Shown here: positions 1 through 7,065 of the stretch, piece by piece
How positions within the stretch are numbered: position 1 is the first letter of the stretch
Layout of the letters: every line of letters begins with the position of its first letter
From: CAZOHG01 sp964579725
GTDB taxonomy: Bacteria; Zhuqueibacterota; JdFR-76; BMS3Abin05
NCBI GenBank assembly: GCA_964579725.1
Contig: CAZOHG010000085.1
Coordinates: 1-12,063 of the forward strand
Direction of reading: 5' to 3'
Length of the DNA: 12,063 nt
Notes under the pieces: model-generated
The model's input: only the letters and a program-made list of their open reading frames with translations
Told to the model about the DNA's origin: nothing
Database searches by the model: none
Translations under genes and position numbers: made by a program

Positions 1-3000
1 ATTACCTGGCTGGAGCCCATTCAGGCAACACTTCATTACGGGACGACCCACGGTTCCTACACAAAGTCCATTTCAAAAAGCGGCACGCAATCGCTCACAT
101 TTGTTCCGCAGGACGAAGGCATTCAACCCGGTTTTTATTACGGCATTATTACAAATGGTTCCTTGAAGTCAGAAGAATTCCCGTTTATTATTGAGGCGCC
201 CGCTTCTCCCATTATGAGAAAACCGGAAAATAACACGACCGTTCAAACGGCCACTCCGGAATTCCAGTGGGATGAGGTCTCGGGTGTTCCTTTTTACCAT
301 TTGATTCTTTCCGATCACGAAGCAGTCATTTCGAGAGATGAAAACGGAAATCTGCAATTATCAGGGGCCAATATTATCTGGCAGGTGATTACTCCCGAAA
401 CACACATCACATATGGCGATCCGGACCCTTCGGGCTATTTTTCGGATTTCAACGGAACCACGCCGCCGCTCCTGAATGGTAATCATTACACGTGGATTGT
501 GTTGAATAATTACGGCAATAATCCGGCTTTTACGTCTATTGTTCAATCCGGAGTCAGCGCGTTTGATGTGGATTTGAATCTGTCAGTTGCGGCGCCGACG
601 CTTATTTTTCCTGCAAATAACGCCGCCCTTCATTCAAAAACAATTACCTTTCAATGGCAGTCGGTTTCCGGTGCGGCCAATTACCAAATCTCACTATTTG
701 AATATATTTATCAGGAGGGCAGCTCGTCCAGCTTTTTAATCTGGAGCGCGACGACGTCCAACACATCCATTGAATTGCCTGCGCGTTCGATATTGAAAGG
801 GACTCATTATTCCTGGCGGGTGCTGGCCATGGATAATTCGGGAAATGGGACGCCCAGCGAAATACGGGATTTTATTTACGAGGTCCCCATCAGTGCGCTG
901 AGTATCAGTACATTTCAGACGAATGGTAAGAGGTTGCCCCGAACCAATGTAACGATTTCAGCCATTGACGGTACATCTGATAATGTTTCTTTTATTACCT
1001 CAGATAACGGCTATTTTACGGCCTCTGTGCGTCCGGGTTCTTATGCGATTACAGCCTCCAAAGAAGGATTTTTGGACACAACCAAAACGGTGCAGGTTGA
1101 AGGAGGGGACACCCTTTCGGTGGCAATTCGTTTGCGGCCGGCTTCGCATCGGGTAAGTGGGATTGCAAAAGATCAATCGAATCAACCGCTGCCTGCGGTA
1201 TCCGTGCGTGCAAAGGACAATTCCTCCGGAAGGATTCTGGAAACGGCGTCTGATGCCGACGGTCATTTCGTCCTGAGTTTGGCTACAGGACTGTGGGACG
1301 TTTGGGGGCAAAAAGAAAATTACTCCAATTCTGACACCATTCGGATCGAATTGGGTTCGACAAAAGAAGTGACGCTGACTCAACCGCTGATTTTAAAAGA
1401 ATTTAACGCTTTTATCCACGGAAAGGTGATCAACGCAAACGACCAACCGGTGATTACGGCCAAAGTTCGTGCTCAAAAGGGTGAAAAAATCGTTTCCCAA
1501 TTCACGGCCAACAACGGGACATTTAATCTTCAGGTTAGCAGTGGAGAATGGGTTGTAACCGTAACGAAGGGCGGTTATGTCAGTCCGGCACCGCGGGTGG
1601 TTCAGGTAACCCCGGGTTCAACTGTTGAAATAAGCCCCGACTTGCGGTTGACGCCGGGTGCGGGAATTTTAACGGGCTTTGTTTTTAGCGGACAGAATTC
1701 TGTCAGAGGCGCTGAAGTGAAGGCTGTTCCTCCTTCCGGTTCGTCGTATTCGGCGTTCACCGATCCGAAGGGGGCGTATTTGCTAAATGTGCCGGCGGGT
1801 GACTACACGGTGACGGTTTCCAAACAAGGGTACGCTGCCCCAACTCCATTGCAAATATCTCTCGGCGCCAGGGAAACAATTTCAAATTTAAATTTTTCTC
1901 TTCAGGAAAATCCCGTTTTTATTTCCGGGAAAACCACTTCCAACGGATACCCGTTGGAGGGCGCGATCGTACAAACAAATGGTGCCGCAGATACATCGCT
2001 TGCCGATGGTTCGTACAAATTGTGGGTACAGCCGGGAACGTACAGAATTGAGGCGGCCAAGCCCGGATTTGCCGCGGATCAGGTTCAAACGGTTACAATC
2101 GGTTTGGGTGAAAGCAAAACAGGGATTGATTTTACACTTACCCCGAACAGTGGTACCATTAAAGGAAATGTCCACCGGGGGAATATGCCGCTGGTCGGTG
2201 CTCTCGTTCTCGCCATTTCCGGAAGCGACACCTTTCAAACATCGACCGATGATCAGGGCAATTATGCCATCTCGCTAAAATCCGGCGCATGGACTATTCA
2301 CGCGGTAAAATCCGGTTTTATTCCTGGACAAATCAACACGGCCGTGCAATCGGGACAGACTATTACCGGTGTTGACTTTGATCTGACACCCAACATCGGG
2401 ACAATTGTGGGACACATCCGGGACAATCGCGGGCAGGCAATTTCCGCTGCCACAATCCGGGTGGTTGGCAGGGCACTGCAGGCGATGACCCATTTATCCG
2501 GGGATTACTCCATTCAACTCGAGCCGGGAACCTATCAATTAAAGGCTTTCAAGGAAGGTTACGGAATTCAAACAGCCTCTGTTTCCGTTTCGCTTAATTC
2601 GACGGTAACACGGAATTTTTCACTAACCACAATGGGCACTTTGACGGGAAAAATTACCGACAGTTCCAACGGTAGTCCGGTTAGCAAAGCTCCGGTTTGG
2701 GCCATTTCGGGTTCGGACACATTTGAAACGCACTCCGATTACACGGGCGAGTACACCCTTTTCTTGAATAGCGGAACCTACTCACTGTATGCCGACCAGT
2801 TGGGGTACCATCAGCGGCAGGTTTCTGTGACGATTACCGCCGGGGCAATTAGGGTACAAAATATGGCCCTTTCGCCTGCTCCCGAAGAAATTGCGGGCGT
2901 TAGCGGACGCATTCTGGATGATTTCAACAAGCCGATGGCGGGTGTTCCCATCTCTTTATCCGGTGGAAAGGTAGATTTAATCTACACCGAAACGAACGGC

Positions 3001-4074
3001 ACGTACAGCATTAAAAAGCTTCAAACCGGGCTCAATTATTCGCTGCGGCCGAAATTAGCCGGATTTTTCTTTGTTCCCGAAAAACGTGTTTACAAGCCCC
3101 TGACAGCGAACCAATCTAACCAGAATTTCAGCGCTGCCCTTTACGGCGACGTAAGTGGCAACAAAGAAATCAGTTCGTTTGACGGCTCTCTCATTCTTAG
3201 AATCAGCGCTCAGCAGAATGTGACGCCCTATTTTACAAATCAACCGCGGGATTCCATTGCGGCAGATGTAAGCGGAAACGGGCAGGTGAGTTCGTTTGAC
3301 GCCTCTCTTATTTTTCGCTATTCCGTTCACTTGATTTCCCGATTTCCTGCGGAGCCTTCCCGCTTGGGGAAAATACTTCAAATTTACTCCGATCCCGTCA
3401 CTCACATTTTTACATTTGGAGTCAAACATCTTCAAAAAAATAGGTGGGCGGTAGACATTCGATCGGACAATTTGAATCACGTAATCGCGACTCAGTGGAA
3501 ATTTCACATCGATCCCCAGTGGCTGATTGTAAAAGATTGCAGCCTTTTGACCGGGTTGGCTGGCCACCGATTGGCCTGGTCGGAAAAAAACGGAACCCTT
3601 TCAATTTCCACGGCCGGGACCAGACCGGCGAAAGGCGGAGGCGAGGCCATTCGGATTCTTGTGGAAGTAAAAGGTGATCCGTCCATTTCGCCCGATCATT
3701 TTATTCGCGTTGAACGTCTGGAGGTAAATGAAGGGCTGGTGGCGGCGGAATTCCAGGCACCTGAACCAACCCAGTTACCGGCTGAATTCCATCTGTACGA
3801 CAATTATCCCAATCCATTTAACGGCGAAACGCAGATTCGATTTGCTCTGCCCGGAAATGGGGACAAAAAATTACGGTTTACGGAACTCTCGATTTACAAT
3901 GTGTTGGGTCAAAAAATAAAGGATCTCGTCCGCAAAGAATTGCCTCCCGGGTATTACCAATTCAAATGGAACGGCAGGGATGAATCCGGCAATTCGGTGA
4001 CCGGAGGCGTGTATTTCTACCGGTTAAAGACGGGAAATTTTGCAAGAGTTAAAAAACTTTTGATTTTGAAATAG
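1..4074 (+). CDS. Dockerin-bearing T9SS surface protein, 5' end missing
   Basis: The frame is open from base 1 without a stop, so the gene begins upstream; the TTG at 163 is not a credible start. The visible 1357 residues contain, in order: a beta-sandwich tail (residues about 1-65), two Fn3/Ig-like modules (about 68-295, with 'FQWDEVSGVPFYHL' and 'FQWQSVSGAANYQI' strands), about nine carboxypeptidase-regulatory-like repeats (about 296-1047), a two-loop dockerin (about 1048-1118), a divergent cohesin-like module (about 1139-1250) and a C-terminal T9SS type A sorting domain (from about 1261, with YPNPFN and IYNVLGQ). No catalytic domain is seen. The likely role is an exported, surface-attached adhesive or structural protein that can dock to cohesins, plausibly those of the next gene, 9 bp downstream. 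Domain assignments rest on sequence pattern; the ligand and overall function are unknown. An enzyme domain in the unseen N-terminus cannot be excluded. Confidence 0.9.
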   Translation: MTWLEPIQATLHYGTTHGSYTKSISKSGTQSLTFVPQDEGIQPGFYYGIITNGSLKSEEFPFIIEAPASPIMRKPENNTTVQTATPEFQWDEVSGVPFYHLILSDHEAVISRDENGNLQLSGANIIWQVITPETHITYGDPDPSGYFSDFNGTTPPLLNGNHYTWIVLNNYGNNPAFTSIVQSGVSAFDVDLNLSVAAPTLIFPANNAALHSKTITFQWQSVSGAANYQISLFEYIYQEGSSSSFLIWSATTSNTSIELPARSILKGTHYSWRVLAMDNSGNGTPSEIRDFIYEVPISALSISTFQTNGKRLPRTNVTISAIDGTSDNVSFITSDNGYFTASVRPGSYAITASKEGFLDTTKTVQVEGGDTLSVAIRLRPASHRVSGIAKDQSNQPLPAVSVRAKDNSSGRILETASDADGHFVLSLATGLWDVWGQKENYSNSDTIRIELGSTKEVTLTQPLILKEFNAFIHGKVINANDQPVITAKVRAQKGEKIVSQFTANNGTFNLQVSSGEWVVTVTKGGYVSPAPRVVQVTPGSTVEISPDLRLTPGAGILTGFVFSGQNSVRGAEVKAVPPSGSSYSAFTDPKGAYLLNVPAGDYTVTVSKQGYAAPTPLQISLGARETISNLNFSLQENPVFISGKTTSNGYPLEGAIVQTNGAADTSLADGSYKLWVQPGTYRIEAAKPGFAADQVQTVTIGLGESKTGIDFTLTPNSGTIKGNVHRGNMPLVGALVLAISGSDTFQTSTDDQGNYAISLKSGAWTIHAVKSGFIPGQINTAVQSGQTITGVDFDLTPNIGTIVGHIRDNRGQAISAATIRVVGRALQAMTHLSGDYSIQLEPGTYQLKAFKEGYGIQTASVSVSLNSTVTRNFSLTTMGTLTGKITDSSNGSPVSKAPVWAISGSDTFETHSDYTGEYTLFLNSGTYSLYADQLGYHQRQVSVTITAGAIRVQNMALSPAPEEIAGVSGRILDDFNKPMAGVPISLSGGKVDLIYTETNGTYSIKKLQTGLNYSLRPKLAGFFFVPEKRVYKPLTANQSNQNFSAALYGDVSGNKEISSFDGSLILRISAQQNVTPYFTNQPRDSIAADVSGNGQVSSFDASLIFRYSVHLISRFPAEPSRLGKILQIYSDPVTHIFTFGVKHLQKNRWAVDIRSDNLNHVIATQWKFHIDPQWLIVKDCSLLTGLAGHRLAWSEKNGTLSISTAGTRPAKGGGEAIRILVEVKGDPSISPDHFIRVERLEVNEGLVAAEFQAPEPTQLPAEFHLYDNYPNPFNGETQIRFALPGNGDKKLRFTELSIYNVLGQKIKDLVRKELPPGYYQFKWNGRDESGNSVTGGVYFYRLKTGNFARVKKLLILK
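886..3141 (+). repeat. Array of about nine carboxypeptidase-regulatory-like modules
   Basis: Approximate module starts are 886, 1147, 1405, 1663, 1915, 2149, 2395, 2635 and 2890, giving units of about 78-87 residues. Each follows the pattern 'G.v....g.pl.gA.V.......T..dG.Y.l.l..G.Y.i.a.k.Gy', typical of CarboxypepD_reg / transthyretin-like beta-sandwich domains. The last unit ('SGRILDDFNKPMAGVPISLSG') is closer to SdrD-B/CNA-B-like modules. Such chains normally act as stalks or spacers in surface proteins. Units 6 and 8 share the segment ISGSDTF(Q/E)T, which suggests internal duplication. Confidence 0.8.
3142..3354 (+). other. Type I-like dockerin domain in the first gene
   Basis: Two calcium-loop helices are visible: DVSGNKEISSFDGSLILR (first Asp at base 3148) and DVSGNGQVSSFDASLIFR (first Asp at 3265). 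In each loop the Asp/Ser/Asn at positions 1, 3 and 5 and the Asp at position 12 match the EF-hand-like dockerin calcium site, with Ser and Asn replacing the usual Asn/Asp at 3 and 5. The loops lie 39 residues apart, slightly more than is usual. Dockerins bind cohesins; eight cohesin-like modules lie in the next gene. The family assignment is strong; the partner is inferred. Confidence 0.85.
3415..3750 (+). other. Divergent cohesin-like beta-sandwich after the dockerin
   Basis: The segment carries a cohesin-like strand pattern: 'WAVDIRSDNL', then 'TQWKFHIDPQWLIVKDCSL', then 'LAWSEKNGTLSISTAGT', then a Gly-rich turn and 'AIRILVEVKG'. This resembles the part of a cohesin where a 'YD...L' strand is followed by 'G.l.....g......G.l..i.F.V'. 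It lacks the Trp-Gly-x-Pro signature of the downstream cohesins. It could be a degenerate cohesin, or only a related carbohydrate-binding-like sandwich. A structure model would decide. Confidence 0.45.
3781..4071 (+). other. T9SS type A C-terminal sorting domain (first protein)
   Basis: The last 97 residues contain YPNPFN (base 3805 on), a strand 'TQIRFALP', 'ELSIYNVLGQKIKDL', 'GYYQFKWNGRDESGN' and a final 'GGVYFYRLKTGNF...KKLLILK'. This is the standard arrangement of the Por/T9SS type A sorting domain. In known systems it directs export through the outer membrane, after which it is removed or used for anchoring. Its presence predicts an N-terminal Sec signal peptide in the unseen start of the gene. 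Confidence 0.9.
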
Positions 4075-4083
4075 GTCATTTGA

Positions 4084-7065
4084 ATGAAACGAATCATTTT
4101 CATATTTTGGGGAATTTTGTTTTTGGCCGGAGCGGCTTTTGGGCAGACGGCCACGGTTTCGGTTCCCGATGTTCAAAAATCGGAGGGAAAAACTTTTCGG
4201 CTGCCTGTGAAGGTCTCTGATCTTTCCGGGCTGGGAGTTTACTCCATCGATTTTACGCTTGTTTACGACGCATCCGTTTTGACGGCTCAAAATGCTCAAA
4301 CCTCCGGCTCGCTGACGGCACCCTGGGGAACCCCAACCTACAATATTTCCAACGGCCAGGTACAAGTGGGAATGGGCGGTACAGTAGCCCTTTCCGGCTC
4401 CGGGGATTTAATCTACATTAATTTTAAAGTGAATGACGGCGTGGCGGTCGGAAAAACTTCTCCCCTGACATTTACCAAATTCAAATTCAATGAGGGGAAG
4501 CCCACGGCTCAATTGAATAACGGGAAATTTACGGTCATTCTTGACACAGAGCCGCCAAAAATCACTTCGGGGCCGCAGGCCGTCAATGTGACTTCTCACT
4601 CAGCGGACATTCGCTGGCAAACGGACGAACCCGCTGACAGCAAAGTGGAGTACGGTACCTCTACTTCCTACGGGCAAACGGCGGAAAATACAAATCTGGT
4701 TACCTCACATTCGCTGAATCTTCACGCGTTGAAGCCCTCTACGGTTTACTATTATCGGGTGTCTTCGTCGGACAAATTGGGCAACGGCCCTACGGAATCT
4801 CAACAAAAAACGTTCACAACGTCCGATATTGTGGCGCGCTTACCCTCACTCTCCCTTGACCCCGGGGCGGAAATTGAATTTCCCCTGACCATTAGCGACG
4901 TTTCGGAACAGGGGATTACATCCGTGGAAATCGTTCTCACCTACGATGCCGATTTATTATCTGCAACAGGGGTTAGTTCGAACGGCACCATCATTTCCGC
5001 CTGGAATTCGCCGGATTTCCGGACGGAAACTGGAAAGATCATCATTCATCTTTCCGGAGCTGCGCCGCTCAGCGGGCAGGGTGTTCTGGTAAATATTGAA
5101 TTTCAAATTGCGGCAGGGGCCAAAATCGGCCGGGAATCGCCGATAGCGTTTCAGACATTTGTTCTCAAAAATTCCGCCGGAGAAACGATTCCCGCAACGG
5201 TACAAAACGGACTTTTCACTGTAGAGGACACCCGGCCGCCGGAAATTGTGTCGGGGCCTCAGGTGGAATCCATTACGGCCACAAGTGCGGTCGTTACCTG
5301 GCAAACCAATGAAAAAAGTACCAGCATTGTTTGGTTTGGCCGGGATGCCTCGTACACGTGGCAGAAAAAAAATCAGACCCGAACAAGTGACCACAGAATT
5401 TTACTGACGAATCTTTCTCCCTCAGTGACTTACCATTTTCAGGTCGGCTCTGTGGATTCCAGCGGGAATGGCCCCACAAAAAGCACGGATGGTATGTTTA
5501 CGACCGAAACAGGTACGAGGATTATTTTGTCATCCGAAAATGCAACGGGTCAGGCCGGAAGTGATGTGACGGTACCGCTCCGCATTTCGGATGTTTCCGG
5601 CCAGGGTGTGAGAAGCTACACCGTCGTTGTTACATACGATTCCGATTTGATTTCCGCTGTTTCCGCCAGCTCAACGGGAACACTGACGGCTGACTGGGGG
5701 AATCCCTCCTTTCAAAAAGTGGACGGACAGGTGGTGATTCAGGGAAAATCCACTACAGCTCTCTCCGGGGAAGGAATACTGGTAAATCTTGTATTTCATG
5801 TTCAGGCGGATGTGACGGACGGCGTAACCACTCCGATTTCACTTGTCTTTGCCCAATTGAACACCGGCAGCCCGGAAATTACCACGGCGAATGGCCTGCT
5901 GACCCTTCGGGGAACGCCGGACACACAGGCTCCGCGCATAACGTTCGGGCCCTTCCCCCAAAACATTTCCGCCACGGGGGCACAAATTATCTGGATGACG
6001 GACGAGCCTTCGACAGAGATCGTGGAATTTGGCGAGACCGCTTCCCTTGGGCAGGCGGCGGGGCAATCGGTTGTTTCGGGAAAATTGCACCGCGTGGCGC
6101 TGTCAGGTCTGCTTCCGGGGAAAACCTATTATTTTCAGGTCAAATCGTCCGACCGCTGGGGAAACGGCCCAACGACCAGTTCAGTGGGTTCTTTTACAAC
6201 CACCAGCGGCGGGGAAGTGCAAGTCTCCCTGCCGGCCAGGACGGTTCAAGCGGGTGCGCAATTTGACTGGCCTGTGCAAATGGGAGACGTTTCAGGGAAA
6301 AAGGTTGGATCTGCCGACATTACAATCCTGTTTGATCCGGATGTGTTGACGGCCATTTCGGCATCTACTGCGGGGACGCGCGCAAGCGGCTGGGGGCCAC
6401 CCACGTTTACAATTTCAAGGGGGAAAATTATTATCGCCATGGCCGGAATCAATTACCTCAGTGGGAGCGGCAGCCTGGTGAAAATTCATTTTCAGGTGGC
6501 AGGCGGGGCAAAGGCCGGCACAAAAATACCGGTTGTTTTTAAGCGATTTGTGTTTAACGAGGGCACGCCGGCTTCTATTTACAAAGCGGGGGTGTTCACG
6601 GTCAAAGATGTGCAGCCTCCGAGAATAATAGCCGGCCCGACGGTTGTGGGGAAAACGGCCTCAACAGCCACCATTTTGTGGGCAACGGATGAGCCTTCCA
6701 CCGGAAAAATTGAGTACGGAGAAACGGCTTCCTACGGGCAGATGGAAGAAAGCGGAATCCTTGAGAAAAGTCACCTTGCTGTTTTGACAGACCTCCACTC
6801 GGGAACGACCTACCATTTTCGGGTGTCGTCTACGGACGAAAGTGGAAACGGGCCCACCCAAAGTGCCGATCAGGCCTTTCAAACAATCGTCGAACAGGCG
6901 ATGATTTTGCGCGTTCCTTCTGTGCAGCATGATGTCGGGCAGACATTTGATTTACCTATTCAACTGGACAGTCTCGGCAGCGGCAGCCTGTATTCGTTCA
7001 AATTTACGCTGAAATTCGATTCGGATTATTTGAAGGCGGAACAGGTACTTACAACGGGAATTTGA
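4084..7065 (+). CDS. Multi-cohesin scaffoldin-like protein, N-terminal part (frameshifted)
   Basis: This frame of 993 residues starts at ATG 4084, nine bases after the preceding stop; a weak AGG at 4073-4075 overlaps that stop. It begins with a clear Sec signal peptide (basic KR, a hydrophobic stretch, then 'AGAAFG-Q', with cleavage near residue 20). Then come alternating modules: cohesin-like 1 (23-153), Fn3-like 1 (157-247), cohesin 2 (249-380), Fn3 2 (385-475), cohesin 3 (478-609), Fn3 3 (617-708), cohesin 4 (711-842), Fn3 4 (845-935) and the first half of cohesin 5 (938-992). The frame stops at TGA 7063-7065 in the middle of cohesin 5, whose second half continues at once in the next frame. 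The two frames are therefore one gene broken by a one-base deletion or a sequence error. The expected role is an extracellular scaffold that binds dockerin proteins; no enzyme domain is present. Confidence 0.88.
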   Translation: MKRIIFIFWGILFLAGAAFGQTATVSVPDVQKSEGKTFRLPVKVSDLSGLGVYSIDFTLVYDASVLTAQNAQTSGSLTAPWGTPTYNISNGQVQVGMGGTVALSGSGDLIYINFKVNDGVAVGKTSPLTFTKFKFNEGKPTAQLNNGKFTVILDTEPPKITSGPQAVNVTSHSADIRWQTDEPADSKVEYGTSTSYGQTAENTNLVTSHSLNLHALKPSTVYYYRVSSSDKLGNGPTESQQKTFTTSDIVARLPSLSLDPGAEIEFPLTISDVSEQGITSVEIVLTYDADLLSATGVSSNGTIISAWNSPDFRTETGKIIIHLSGAAPLSGQGVLVNIEFQIAAGAKIGRESPIAFQTFVLKNSAGETIPATVQNGLFTVEDTRPPEIVSGPQVESITATSAVVTWQTNEKSTSIVWFGRDASYTWQKKNQTRTSDHRILLTNLSPSVTYHFQVGSVDSSGNGPTKSTDGMFTTETGTRIILSSENATGQAGSDVTVPLRISDVSGQGVRSYTVVVTYDSDLISAVSASSTGTLTADWGNPSFQKVDGQVVIQGKSTTALSGEGILVNLVFHVQADVTDGVTTPISLVFAQLNTGSPEITTANGLLTLRGTPDTQAPRITFGPFPQNISATGAQIIWMTDEPSTEIVEFGETASLGQAAGQSVVSGKLHRVALSGLLPGKTYYFQVKSSDRWGNGPTTSSVGSFTTTSGGEVQVSLPARTVQAGAQFDWPVQMGDVSGKKVGSADITILFDPDVLTAISASTAGTRASGWGPPTFTISRGKIIIAMAGINYLSGSGSLVKIHFQVAGGAKAGTKIPVVFKRFVFNEGTPASIYKAGVFTVKDVQPPRIIAGPTVVGKTASTATILWATDEPSTGKIEYGETASYGQMEESGILEKSHLAVLTDLHSGTTYHFRVSSTDESGNGPTQSADQAFQTIVEQAMILRVPSVQHDVGQTFDLPIQLDSLGSGSLYSFKFTLKFDSDYLKAEQVLTTGI

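Noticed and set aside
163..165. TTG as start codon of the first gene
   Set aside because: The frame stays open back to base 1 and the upstream residues form part of the same beta-sandwich style; there is no signal peptide after the TTG, though the C-terminus requires one. The gene is truncated by the window edge.
1000..1383. Reverse-strand open frame of 127 codons, and similar ones at 3055-3567, 4957-5394 and 9639-10076
   Set aside because: They lie wholly inside well-supported forward genes, have odd Arg/Cys/Pro-rich compositions and show no domain, signal peptide or ribosome site; they are shadows of the coding frames.
7062..7064. TTG 7062 as the start of an independent gene
   Set aside because: The frame starts in the middle of a cohesin module, has no signal peptide and no convincing ribosome site; it is the continuation of the preceding frame after a one-base loss.
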